Positions 1-7,624 of a stretch of 64,000 bases of DNA are shown here, one piece after another. Made by a program: the position numbers and the translations under genes. This DNA comes from Pontibacter aydingkolensis (GTDB lineage: Bacteria; Bacteroidota; Bacteroidia; Cytophagales; Hymenobacteraceae), in assembly GCF_019443125.1 (NCBI RefSeq), contig NZ_JAHYXK010000006.1, positions 62,001-126,000 on the forward strand, read 5' to 3'. Positions within the stretch are counted from its first letter, which is position 1. Every line of letters begins with the position of its first letter. Below the pieces are notes generated by a model. It saw only the letters and a program-made list of their open reading frames with translations, was not told the origin of the DNA and did no database searches.

Positions 1-630
1 TTTTATTAATCTTGAAGGTACACCTACATAAACTCCTGACTCATTAATGTTTGAAATTACAACAGTACCTCCACCTGTTTGTACATTATCACATACAGTT
101 ATATTATTAATAACTGTAGTTCCTACACCCAAAAAACAACTCTTGCCAACAGTAACAAAACCAGAAAGTTTAACTCCAGGCCCCAAAAAGCAGCCACTAT
201 TAACTTCCGTATCGTGGGCTATAGAACAGCTAATATTTAATAAAACATTGTCTCTTATTAAAGCATTTCTATCAAACACGCATCCTGGAAACACAACAGT
301 TCCAAAGCCTATTTCTGCAGATGGATCAACATATGCAGTTGGATGAACATAAGTTGCAAAAGGAATATCCGATGCAAATCTTTCATAAAGCTGCTGCCTT
401 GCATTAATATTATTGTAACCAACGCCAATTAGTAGTTGGTCAAACACCTTCTTCTCAAAGTCACTATGTATATCATTAAAAGATCCTATAACAGCTCCAT
501 AGTCTGTAGTTGTACCCTTCTGCTGTATGTCATCATAGAAACCAGCAAAAGACATATTATCATCTTGATGAAGATAATGCGCAATATGTACACCCAACGT
601 TCCTGCTCCGATTACTGCTATTCTTTTCAT
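1..630 (-). CDS. NeuD/PglD-type sugar O-acyltransferase (partial, 3' end off window)
   Basis: Reading the minus strand from the ATG at 630 gives an open frame to the window edge (210 codons, no stop). The N-terminus has a Rossmann-like nucleotide-sugar binding fold with the motif AVIGAGTLGVHIA. From about residue 110 there are imperfect hexapeptide repeats (for example FGTVVFPGC and NVLLNISCSIAHDTEVN) typical of left-handed beta-helix acyltransferases. Enzymes of this family acetylate an amino- or sialic-type sugar in surface glycan synthesis using acetyl-CoA. The gene follows the WbqC-family gene by 59 bases on the same strand, so it is probably the distal part of the polysaccharide operon. 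The exact substrate cannot be read from sequence. The frame is open at the window boundary, so the protein is truncated by the window and is not necessarily broken. Confidence 0.85.
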   Translation of the reverse strand, partial: MKRIAVIGAGTLGVHIAHYLHQDDNMSFAGFYDDIQQKGTTTDYGAVIGSFNDIHSDFEKKVFDQLLIGVGYNNINARQQLYERFASDIPFATYVHPTAYVDPSAEIGFGTVVFPGCVFDRNALIRDNVLLNISCSIAHDTEVNSGCFLGPGVKLSGFVTVGKSCFLGVGTTVINNITVCDNVQTGGGTVVISNINESGVYVGVPSRLIK

Positions 631-689
631 CTTAAGGACCTTTTATGGCAGTGATACAGAAATAATTTGGTAAAGGTAATTTAGTTTGA

Positions 690-1397
690 TTACTCATTCT
701 CTCTTAAAAAGCTTTTCATATACTTTGTTGCATTAGGCCCCTCATTGAAAAGTAAATCAAGTATACTTACTGCATGATCAAAGGGAGGGAATAGCTGTTT
801 ATACACTTTGTATCCACTATAATCCATCCATGTAACATTGACTTTCTCTGTTTTAAAAATTTCCTCATTTAAATAATTCTTAGCAGCTGGACCAGAAATA
901 TACTCACTCCCCATAGTATCTTTAACTAATCCTAATAGACGTTCACTCTTGCCCTCTCTTAGTTGAAAATTGCTAGAAAATGATATTTTAGTCTTTATAT
1001 CCAAAAGATTACAAATAAGATTTATAAATATTAAATTTATGTTAGATAGTAATTCTTCTGAAGATGCTTGTTTATAAGCCTGCTGTACTATACCACTATA
1101 GTCAGCGAAATACTTAGATTTAGAATAGTATTGTGTGATCGTCTGAAAATGCTTTACAGCCCAGTCATTTCCCTCAACTTTAGTTTCATTAATTTTTTGA
1201 AAGAATTTACCCTTTACTTCAACAGGAACTGTAAGCCATAAAGGACCATTTGAAGTTTTAATTTTGTTTCTATTCCTCCAGTCCCTTTTAGTATATTGCA
1301 TATCATCATAGATGATAAATTCGTCAACAGTATTTATAAGATCAAAATAGCCTTTCCAGGGAATGTAATTTGATTGAAGTATGGCGACTTTTTTCAT
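690..1397 (-). CDS. WbqC-family protein
   Basis: This 235-residue protein begins MKKVAILQSNYIPWKGYFD and continues with the WbqC-family hallmarks: an aspartate-rich segment FIIYDDMQYTKRDWRNRNKI and a C-terminal PFDHAVSILDLLFNEG. WbqC-like proteins occur in O-antigen and capsule loci across Bacteroidota and Proteobacteria. Their biochemical role is not settled; transfer chemistry on nucleotide-activated sugars has been suggested. No signal peptide or membrane span is visible, so it should be cytoplasmic. Its ATG overlaps the stop of the upstream glycosyltransferase by 4 bases (ATGA type), which indicates translational coupling and a shared job in glycan synthesis. Confidence 0.85.
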   Translation of the reverse strand: MKKVAILQSNYIPWKGYFDLINTVDEFIIYDDMQYTKRDWRNRNKIKTSNGPLWLTVPVEVKGKFFQKINETKVEGNDWAVKHFQTITQYYSKSKYFADYSGIVQQAYKQASSEELLSNINLIFINLICNLLDIKTKISFSSNFQLREGKSERLLGLVKDTMGSEYISGPAAKNYLNEEIFKTEKVNVTWMDYSGYKVYKQLFPPFDHAVSILDLLFNEGPNATKYMKSFLRENE

Positions 1398-2731
1398 GAA
1401 ATCATATCAATTTGCTTAAGAACTTTTTCTAAAGTCACTAAAGATGCATGCTCTTGAACACTTTTTATTGCATTAGAAGAAAAAGATGCAAACGAATTAA
1501 TATCTAAATTCAAAATTTTATTCATGCCATTAGCCATTTCTTTGTAATCACCTAATGGTGCTTTGAAGCCGTTATAATTATTTATTACCATATTATAAAT
1601 AAGCCCCATTTCAAATCCTACAACAGGAGTACCACAGGCAAGAGCCTCATTAACCATCATTGGTCCAGTATCTTCTAAAGAAGAGCATACATAAACATCT
1701 GCAGCCTGATATGCTAAAGAAAGTAACCTATTGTCTTTGATAAAATCTACTGGAATAATATCAAAGGGAATCTGTTGTACAAGTTTATTTTGCTGAATAT
1801 TCATTCCTGCAATCAAAACTTTTGTATTAGTTCTTATTACAACAGGTAGTTGGTTGTACAAATCTTTCAAGCTTTCTACAAATGCTGCAACTCCTTTTCG
1901 TTTCTCATCTGTATAAGTAACTCCACTAAAAATAACTTTTGAATTCGGGGAAATACCAAAAACTTGTTTAGCTATACCTCTATTGGAATTATTGAAAACT
2001 GAAAAATCAATCAGACCATTCAGAATTGGTATTGTTTCTTGATTTGTAAACAAAGAGGACTCTGATGCTTGGCGCTGTGACCATCCAGAACCAGCAATAA
2101 CTTTAAAGTTACCGTCTAAAATATTTTTACTCTTATATAAATAATTTTGATTTGCTTTATACTTATGCTCTTTTGATAGAATAGCCGGGCAATTACTACA
2201 ATCTAATGTATATCCTTTACAATCCCAAGCATAATGGCAACCTCCTGTAATTGGAGCCATATCTGTCATTAAGAAATAGACTTTGGCACCTGTATACTTT
2301 TGCAATTCCAAAGCAGTACCTGTACTTATAAAATCAGATACCCATGCTAATAATATTATCTCTGGCTTGAAAGGTAAGCATTTAAGTATAGATTCAGCTG
2401 AACTAAGCGAAATAGACTCATTTAAGTTAAAAAAGTAGTAATTCTCATCTAGTATAATTTCACCAGTATCAATCGATTTAGTCTTTCCCTTATTATCTCT
2501 CTTTAGATTAAATCTCCTATATATATTTTCAAAAACTGATATTCTTTCAACTTCTTTATTTTCAGTTCCTTTCTCTTCAACTCTAATAACAAATGAATCA
2601 AACTTGGTTTTATTTTTAACTACCAAACATGCCTCATCTCCAAGTGTCCGAATTGCTTTTGTAACCCTATAAGCAGATTCACCAGCACCACCGTGATCAT
2701 TTGTTGCAAACACTACAATTTTTCTACTCAT
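1394..2731 (-). CDS. GT4-like glycosyltransferase (GT-B fold)
   Basis: This is a 445-residue cytoplasmic glycosyltransferase. The N-terminal Rossmann half opens with KIVVFATNDHGGAGESAYR, whose Gly-rich loop is typical of acceptor domains. The C-terminal donor domain shows SLEDTGPMMVNEALACGTPVV around residues 351-371, with E353/D354 and E362 at the family's acidic donor-binding positions (the first is Asp if EX7E spacing is kept). A Cys cluster (C165, C171, C178, C181) follows the TDMAPITGGCHYAW segment and may bind a metal or form a structural knuckle. Similar inserts occur in WcaC-like enzymes. The gene precedes and overlaps the WbqC-family gene. Sugar specificity cannot be inferred, though GDP-fucose is made by genes upstream in the cluster. 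Confidence 0.85.
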   Translation of the reverse strand: MSRKIVVFATNDHGGAGESAYRVTKAIRTLGDEACLVVKNKTKFDSFVIRVEEKGTENKEVERISVFENIYRRFNLKRDNKGKTKSIDTGEIILDENYYFFNLNESISLSSAESILKCLPFKPEIILLAWVSDFISTGTALELQKYTGAKVYFLMTDMAPITGGCHYAWDCKGYTLDCSNCPAILSKEHKYKANQNYLYKSKNILDGNFKVIAGSGWSQRQASESSLFTNQETIPILNGLIDFSVFNNSNRGIAKQVFGISPNSKVIFSGVTYTDEKRKGVAAFVESLKDLYNQLPVVIRTNTKVLIAGMNIQQNKLVQQIPFDIIPVDFIKDNRLLSLAYQAADVYVCSSLEDTGPMMVNEALACGTPVVGFEMGLIYNMVINNYNGFKAPLGDYKEMANGMNKILNLDINSFASFSSNAIKSVQEHASLVTLEKVLKQIDMIS

Positions 2732-2823
2732 GGTTTTAATAATAAGAATCTTTAATTCAATATCTGTTAGAGATTCGCTAGCATACTTGATCTTTTATCT
2801 ATATTTTTAGCGTAAATTAAAAT

Positions 2824-4092
2824 TTAAATAATTAGATTATTCTTTTCTATTTCCCAAACAACAGGAGGAATCATAAATCCATTATCTGTTTTGCCATACA
2901 ATGAAAACTCGCTTCCAGAATCAACTAGTTCAAAGGCTAAAGCGTTTTCAATGACTTCAACGAGTCTTATATTAGGTATATGTAAAGCAATACTTACTTT
3001 AAATCGGTTAGGTCTAAATATGCTTTTATGAAGTTTTACTTTAAAAGTAGTATAACCAGAATTTGCTTCTATAGAAATCTGATCAGTAAATATCTTTCTA
3101 TCCAGTTGATCTTGAAGGCCTATTGAGCAGACCATTCCTCTCTCATTAGAAAAGTTTTTTATTTCGAATCTTATATAGATATCTTCCTGGTTGCTGAAAT
3201 TATCAGAAGGTTTTTCATCTTCATCAACAATTTCAGCCCATAAAACTTGCACGTTCTTAGCATTATCTTCTAAACTTTTATATGTTGAAGTAATGCTAAG
3301 GTTCTTTTCAAGGTAATCTTCAATAACAATATCGATATTTTTATTTGAAGCTACTTTCCCATTGTGAAGTAATAGCCCTTTTGTACAGAGTTGTGCTATA
3401 GAGCCCATATTATGACTTACAAATAATACAGTACGACCTTGTCCTGCACTAACATCCTTTAATTTTCCAATTGCCCTCTGTTGGAACTCAGCATCTCCAA
3501 CTGCTAAAACCTCATCGACGATTAATATATCGGGTTCCAGGTACGCTGCAACAGCAAAAGCTAATCTTACATACATTCCAGAACTATATCGCTTTACTGG
3601 TGTATTAACGTATCTTTCAACTCCGGCAAATTCGACAATTTCATTAAACTTACTGTTTATCTCTTGTCGAGTCATTCCCAAAATCGCACCGTTTAAATAA
3701 ATATTCTCTTTACCGCTAAGTTCAGGGTGAAAGCCAGTACCAACTTCTAAAAGACTCGCTATTCTGCCTTTCATTTTTATAGTGCCGATAGTTGGAGATG
3801 TCGTACGGCTTAAAAGTTTGAGAAGAGTTGATTTACCAGCACCATTTCTACCGATAATCCCTAATACCTCACCCTGTCTAACTTCAAAATTAATATCTCT
3901 TAAAGCCCATACATAGTCGCTAGTACCTTTAGAGGTTCTATCGTTTTCTTGCCCAACTTCTATATAAGGATCATCCTTGCCTCTAATTTTATGCCAAAAA
4001 CGATTTAAATCATGAGAGAGTGTGCCAGTTCCAACAGTTCCAAGCCTGTACTGCTTAGATAAACTTTCTACACTTATTACTATTTCACTCAT
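2824..4092 (-). CDS. wzt: Polysaccharide ABC exporter ATP-binding protein with Wzt_C-like domain
   Basis: This 422-residue ATPase powers export of a lipid-linked polysaccharide across the inner membrane. The ABC domain (about residues 5-245) has Walker A GRNGAGKS (81-88), the signature YSSGMYVRLAFA near 169-180 and Walker B ILIVDE (189-194). Residues from about 265 to 420 form an extra beta-rich domain of the Wzt C-terminal type, which in characterised Wzt proteins recognises the modified non-reducing end of the glycan. That length argues for a chain-terminus-sensing exporter rather than a simple KpsT/TagH-type ATPase. It lies 34 bases after wzm, its permease partner, and is probably cotranscribed with it. 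No AAGTATA heptamer was seen in this gene, unlike most genes in the window. Confidence 0.92.
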   Translation of the reverse strand: MSEIVISVESLSKQYRLGTVGTGTLSHDLNRFWHKIRGKDDPYIEVGQENDRTSKGTSDYVWALRDINFEVRQGEVLGIIGRNGAGKSTLLKLLSRTTSPTIGTIKMKGRIASLLEVGTGFHPELSGKENIYLNGAILGMTRQEINSKFNEIVEFAGVERYVNTPVKRYSSGMYVRLAFAVAAYLEPDILIVDEVLAVGDAEFQQRAIGKLKDVSAGQGRTVLFVSHNMGSIAQLCTKGLLLHNGKVASNKNIDIVIEDYLEKNLSITSTYKSLEDNAKNVQVLWAEIVDEDEKPSDNFSNQEDIYIRFEIKNFSNERGMVCSIGLQDQLDRKIFTDQISIEANSGYTTFKVKLHKSIFRPNRFKVSIALHIPNIRLVEVIENALAFELVDSGSEFSLYGKTDNGFMIPPVVWEIEKNNLII

Positions 4093-4126
4093 TACTTAAT
4101 GATTAGTTTTATATGAATATTCATCA

Positions 4127-5002
4127 TTAAACAGTATCCATAAATGAACGCTCTACTCTGTTAAACATTACTAAGCCGAAAAAGAATACAACTATGATAA
4201 AAACAGCACTATACATAAGCGATACAGGAGAGAAAGTACCTTGTTCGAATAAAGCAAAACGAAAAGCCTCTACAATTGGGGTAAGTGGATTCCAGGAAAT
4301 AAGCCAACCGTATTTATTTCCGATTAAAAATGAAAGTGGATAAATGATTGGTGTAGCATACATTAACAGTTGAACTGCAAAACCAAGCAATACCGTAAAA
4401 TCTCTGTATTTAGTTGTAAGCGAAGATATTATGATGCCCAACCCTAACCCCATAAATGCCATCATGATAATCAGTACTGGTATATAAAGCCAACTCAAAC
4501 CAAAATGAATCTGCTCTCCATTAAAAGCAAAGTAAATCATCAGCGACAAAAGAAGGAGAAACTGAATTCCAAATTTCACAACATTCGACACTACTATGGA
4601 AAGCGGTAAAACAAGCCTTGGAAAGTAGACTTTGCCAAATATACCAGCATTGGCAGAAAAGGTATTAGAAGTGGCTGTTAAACAACTACTAAAGTAATTC
4701 CAGATTGCTATGCCACTCATATAGAAAAGAATAGGCTTTATACCATCGGTAGGAATGTTAGCTATTTTGTTAAAAACAACCAAAAACATAATAGTTGTGA
4801 AAAGAGGCTGTATAAAATGCCATAAAGGGCCAAGTATTGTTTGTTTATACTGTGCTACAAAATCTCTTTTAACAAAGAGAAATAACAGATCTTGGTAACG
4901 CCACACTTCCTTTAGCTGTAAATCAAAAAGATTGGAGTGTGGTTTAATGATCAGTGTCCAATCCTCATCTTGTTCTTTCATTCCGGAAAATGTATTCATC
5001 AT
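4127..5002 (-). CDS. wzm: Polysaccharide ABC exporter permease
   Basis: This 291-residue ABC-2 type permease forms the membrane channel for the Wzt ATPase. The cytoplasmic N-terminus contains LKEVWRYQDLLFLFVKRDF, the amphipathic interface helix typical of this family. It is followed by about six hydrophobic segments and the conserved YKQTILGPLWHFIQPL and ATPIIYPLSFL regions. The annotated ATG at 5002 is followed by further Met codons at positions 2 and 8, so the true start could be up to 21 bases downstream. The start sits only about 9 bases beyond a strong terminator-like hairpin (5012-5058), so expression may be attenuated or reinitiated there. Wzt follows 34 bases downstream. Confidence 0.92.
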   Translation of the reverse strand: MMNTFSGMKEQDEDWTLIIKPHSNLFDLQLKEVWRYQDLLFLFVKRDFVAQYKQTILGPLWHFIQPLFTTIMFLVVFNKIANIPTDGIKPILFYMSGIAIWNYFSSCLTATSNTFSANAGIFGKVYFPRLVLPLSIVVSNVVKFGIQFLLLLSLMIYFAFNGEQIHFGLSWLYIPVLIIMMAFMGLGLGIIISSLTTKYRDFTVLLGFAVQLLMYATPIIYPLSFLIGNKYGWLISWNPLTPIVEAFRFALFEQGTFSPVSLMYSAVFIIVVFFFGLVMFNRVERSFMDTV

Positions 5003-5011
5003 GTGTAAAAA

Positions 5012-5058
5012 TATACCTCAAAAGGTTTCTTAAAAATAAGAAATCCTTTTGAGGTATA
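5012..5058 (-). terminator. Terminator-like hairpin between gmd and wzm
   Basis: A near-perfect inverted repeat of about 21 bp per arm (arm start TATACCTCAAAAGG) differs only by a one-base bulge. On the minus strand it is followed by ATTTTT. It lies 35 bases past the gmd stop and ends about 9 bases before the wzm ATG. It could end the gmd transcript, attenuate wzm, or both. Confidence 0.65.
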
Positions 5059-5093
5059 TAAATTAGTGACGCTATATTTTACTTATCCTATCT

Positions 5094-6206
5094 CTATTCG
5101 TGGTAGTTGAGCACGCGGTGGCCACCCTCCATCAAATATGTATCGCGTTTAAACAATTCAAGGTCAGACTGCATCATATCTTTAACTAGTGCAGCAAGAT
5201 CATATTTAGGTTTCCATCCTAACTTAGTGTTAGACTTTGTTGGATCACCGATCAGTAGCTCTACTTCTGTCGGACGGAAATAGTTAGGGTCTACACATAC
5301 TACCTCTTTTCCAACTTCCAGCTGGTACTCTGGGTTTTTACAAGCGGCAACGTAACCTCTCTCATCCACACCCTCACCTTTAAACTCAATATCAATTCCT
5401 ACTTCAGCAAAAGACATTTTTACAAAATCACGTACTGTTGTGGTAACACCTGTAGCAATCACAAAGTCTTCAGGTTTTTCCTGCTGCAGAATAAGCCACA
5501 TGGCTTCTACGTAATCTTTGGCGTGGCCCCAGTCACGTTTAGCGTCCAGGTTACCTAAGTAAACTTTGTCCTGTAGGTTTAAAGCAATACGGGCTGCAGC
5601 GCGCGTGATCTTACGCGTAACAAAGGTTTCGCCTCTTAGCGGAGACTCATGGTTAAACAATATACCATTGCAGGCAAACATATTATAGGCTTCGCGGTAG
5701 TTTACGGTTATCCAATAAGCGTACAGCTTAGCTACTGCATATGGTGAGCGTGGATAGAAGGGGGTTGTTTCAGACTGAGGCACAGCCTGTACTAAACCGT
5801 AAAGCTCTGATGTAGATGCCTGATAAATCTTAGTCTTCTCGGTAAGGCCAAGGATACGAACTGCTTCCAGGATACGCAATGTACCCAAACCATCGGCATT
5901 GGCCGTATATTCAGGCGTATCGAAGCTTACCTTCACGTGGCTCATAGCAGCCAGATTGTAGATTTCGTCAGGCTGTGTTTCCTGGATAATACGGATCAGG
6001 TTGGTTGAGTCTGTCAGATCGCCGTAGTGCAGTTTAAAGTTGATGTTCTTTTCGTGCGGGTCCTGGTACAGGTGGTCAATACGGTCTGTATTGAACATAG
6101 AACTTCTGCGTTTAACGCCGTGTACTTTATATCCTTTGCTTAAAAGTAGTTCTGCTAAATATGCTCCGTCTTGTCCGGTTACGCCGGTTATAAGGGCTGT
6201 CTTCAT
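5094..6206 (-). CDS. gmd: GDP-mannose 4,6-dehydratase
   Basis: This 370-residue cytoplasmic enzyme converts GDP-D-mannose to GDP-4-keto-6-deoxy-D-mannose, the first step of GDP-L-fucose synthesis. The Rossmann NADP motif TGVTGQDG sits at residues 7-14. The short-chain dehydrogenase catalytic residues appear as T132 with S133/E134 in the segment QASTSELYG, and as Y156 and K160 in SPYAVAK. The [16 protein letters not shown] region is diagnostic of Gmd. Length matches the family. It is followed by the export genes and preceded by fcl, the next enzyme in the pathway. Codons are more GC-rich than in the glycosyltransferase genes nearby, which suggests an older, conserved part of the locus. Confidence 0.97.
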   Translation of the reverse strand: MKTALITGVTGQDGAYLAELLLSKGYKVHGVKRRSSMFNTDRIDHLYQDPHEKNINFKLHYGDLTDSTNLIRIIQETQPDEIYNLAAMSHVKVSFDTPEYTANADGLGTLRILEAVRILGLTEKTKIYQASTSELYGLVQAVPQSETTPFYPRSPYAVAKLYAYWITVNYREAYNMFACNGILFNHESPLRGETFVTRKITRAAARIALNLQDKVYLGNLDAKRDWGHAKDYVEAMWLILQQEKPEDFVIATGVTTTVRDFVKMSFAEVGIDIEFKGEGVDERGYVAACKNPEYQLEVGKEVVCVDPNYFRPTEVELLIGDPTKSNTKLGWKPKYDLAALVKDMMQSDLELFKRDTYLMEGGHRVLNYHE

Positions 6207-6336
6207 TGTAATGTGTTTAATAGATAAAGGGTTTATATATTCAGATGCTTATACTTCTTATTTGAAGTTAGGTTTCTGATGTATGTTATGTTTCTTGATA
6301 ATAGGCTGGGTTGTGTTAATTTCAATAATGCACTTA

Positions 6337-6421
6337 CACACCCCTACCCCTCTCTAGAGGGGAATTTGGAACTACAATTGGGGCACCCTCCCCTGTTTTT
6401 AGGGGAGGGCTGGGGTGGGGT
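6337..6421. repeat. Dispersed hairpin repeats, types A and B, downstream of fcl
   Basis: Type A (6337-6367) reads CACACCCCTACCCC followed by the hairpin CCTCTCTAGAGG and GGAATTT. Type B (6385-6421) has the stem CCCTCCCCT, loop GTTTTT and stem AGGGGAGGG. Type A recurs at 7414-7443 and as the two arms of the inverted repeat flanking the DUF559 gene (46940-46971 and 47361-47392). Type B recurs at 7583-7620. The type B copy here supplies the fcl stop codon. Confidence 0.8.
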
Positions 6422-7343
6422 GCTTTTCTTTAAAGTCTGCATACGCCAGCGCAATACCCTCCCGCAGTTCGATTTTGTTCCTGAAACCCGTACTGTGTAA
6501 TTTACTTACGTCCATCAGTTTACGCGGTGTACCATCTGGTTTTGTAGTGTCAAAAGTTAACTCTCCTTCAAAGCCCACTACGTCCTTAACCAGTAGTGCC
6601 AGGTCTTTAATGGTAATGTCTTCTCCGGTTCCTATGTTTACGAGTTCTTTTTCATTATAGTGCTCCATCAGGTAGAGGCAGGCGTCTGCCAGGTCGTCAG
6701 CAAAAAGGAACTCACGCATCGGGCTACCGGTACCCCATACTACCACTTCTGAAGCTCCTTTTTCTTTAGCTTCATGAAACTTGCGGATAAGCGCCGGAAG
6801 CACATGAGAGTTATTCAGGTCGTAGTTATCGTTGTAGCCATATAGATTGGTAGGCATTACACTAATAAAATTGCAACCGTACTGATCGCGATAAGCCTCA
6901 CAAAGTTTGATGCCGGCGATTTTTGCAATAGCATAAGGCTCATTGGTTTGCTCCAAAGGCCCTGTAAGCAGATACTCTTCCTTAAGTGGTTGTGGTGCCA
7001 TTTTAGGGTAAATGCAGGAAGAACCGAGGAACATTAGCTTGGTTACCTTATTCAAATATGCTGCGTGGATGATGTTTGCCTCGATCAGCAGGTTATCATA
7101 CAAAAATTCAGCGCGGTAAGTGTTGTTTGCTTGGATGCCGCCTACCTTAGCAGCAGCTAAGAATACGTAGTCTGGTTTCTCAGTTTGGAAAAAATCAAAA
7201 ACTGCTTGTTGATTACGCAGGTCTAACTCTGATGAGGTACGTGTGATAATATTGGTGTAACCTTCGCTTGTCAATCTTCTAACAATGGCAGAACCCACCA
7301 TTCCCCGATGACCAGCGACATATATTTTATCGTTTAACTCCAT
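6399..7343 (-). CDS. fcl: GDP-L-fucose synthase
   Basis: This 314-residue enzyme carries out the epimerase and reductase steps that turn GDP-4-keto-6-deoxymannose into GDP-L-fucose. Visible residues are the NADP loop [10 protein letters not shown] (10-19), the active-site serines in LGSSCIYPK (about 107-113) and the Y137/K141 pair in EPYAIAK. It pairs with gmd, 192 bases downstream on the same strand. Its last residues (KHPTPALP) and stop codon are read from a dispersed hairpin repeat (6385-6421), so the native C-terminus was probably altered by repeat insertion. Repeats of the same two families also lie upstream of the start (7414-7443 and 7583-7620). Confidence 0.96.
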   Translation of the reverse strand: MELNDKIYVAGHRGMVGSAIVRRLTSEGYTNIITRTSSELDLRNQQAVFDFFQTEKPDYVFLAAAKVGGIQANNTYRAEFLYDNLLIEANIIHAAYLNKVTKLMFLGSSCIYPKMAPQPLKEEYLLTGPLEQTNEPYAIAKIAGIKLCEAYRDQYGCNFISVMPTNLYGYNDNYDLNNSHVLPALIRKFHEAKEKGASEVVVWGTGSPMREFLFADDLADACLYLMEHYNEKELVNIGTGEDITIKDLALLVKDVVGFEGELTFDTTKPDGTPRKLMDVSKLHSTGFRNKIELREGIALAYADFKEKHPTPALP

Positions 7344-7413
7344 AGTTTAGGTTTATGCTCAAATGTATTTACTCTATGTTCTAATACTGTCTTTAAATTT
7401 ATTGTGTTATAAA

Positions 7414-7620
7414 ACACACCCTTAACCCTCTAAAGAGGGGAATCTTAATTTGCCTTTTTCAAAGTATAATTTTCCTAGCATAAGCCGTAGCACGGACAGG
7501 TCGCGACCTGTCCCAACAAAGGACTAAATACGCACTTTTGGATTTGCAATCCAGAAGTGCAAAAACATAATTCAACTTGCAACACACCCCCTCCTGTTTT
7601 TAGGAGGGGCAGGGGGAGGT
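7414..7620. repeat. Intergenic repeat cluster between wzc and fcl
   Basis: The 281-base spacer contains a type A hairpin repeat (7414-7443), a perfect 20-bp palindrome (7494-7513, half-site GGACAGGTCG), a long hairpin of about 13-bp arms around GGATTTGCAATCC (7532-7560) and a type B repeat (7583-7620). The GGATTTGCAATCC word also appears at 11918-11930. I see no gene here. The wzc stop lies just 5 bases beyond the type B copy. Confidence 0.75.
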
Positions 7621-7624
7621 AAAT

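Noticed and set aside
47-654. Open frames on the plus strand at the left edge
   Set aside because: They are shadows of the minus-strand NeuD-type gene, which shows conserved hexapeptide repeats.
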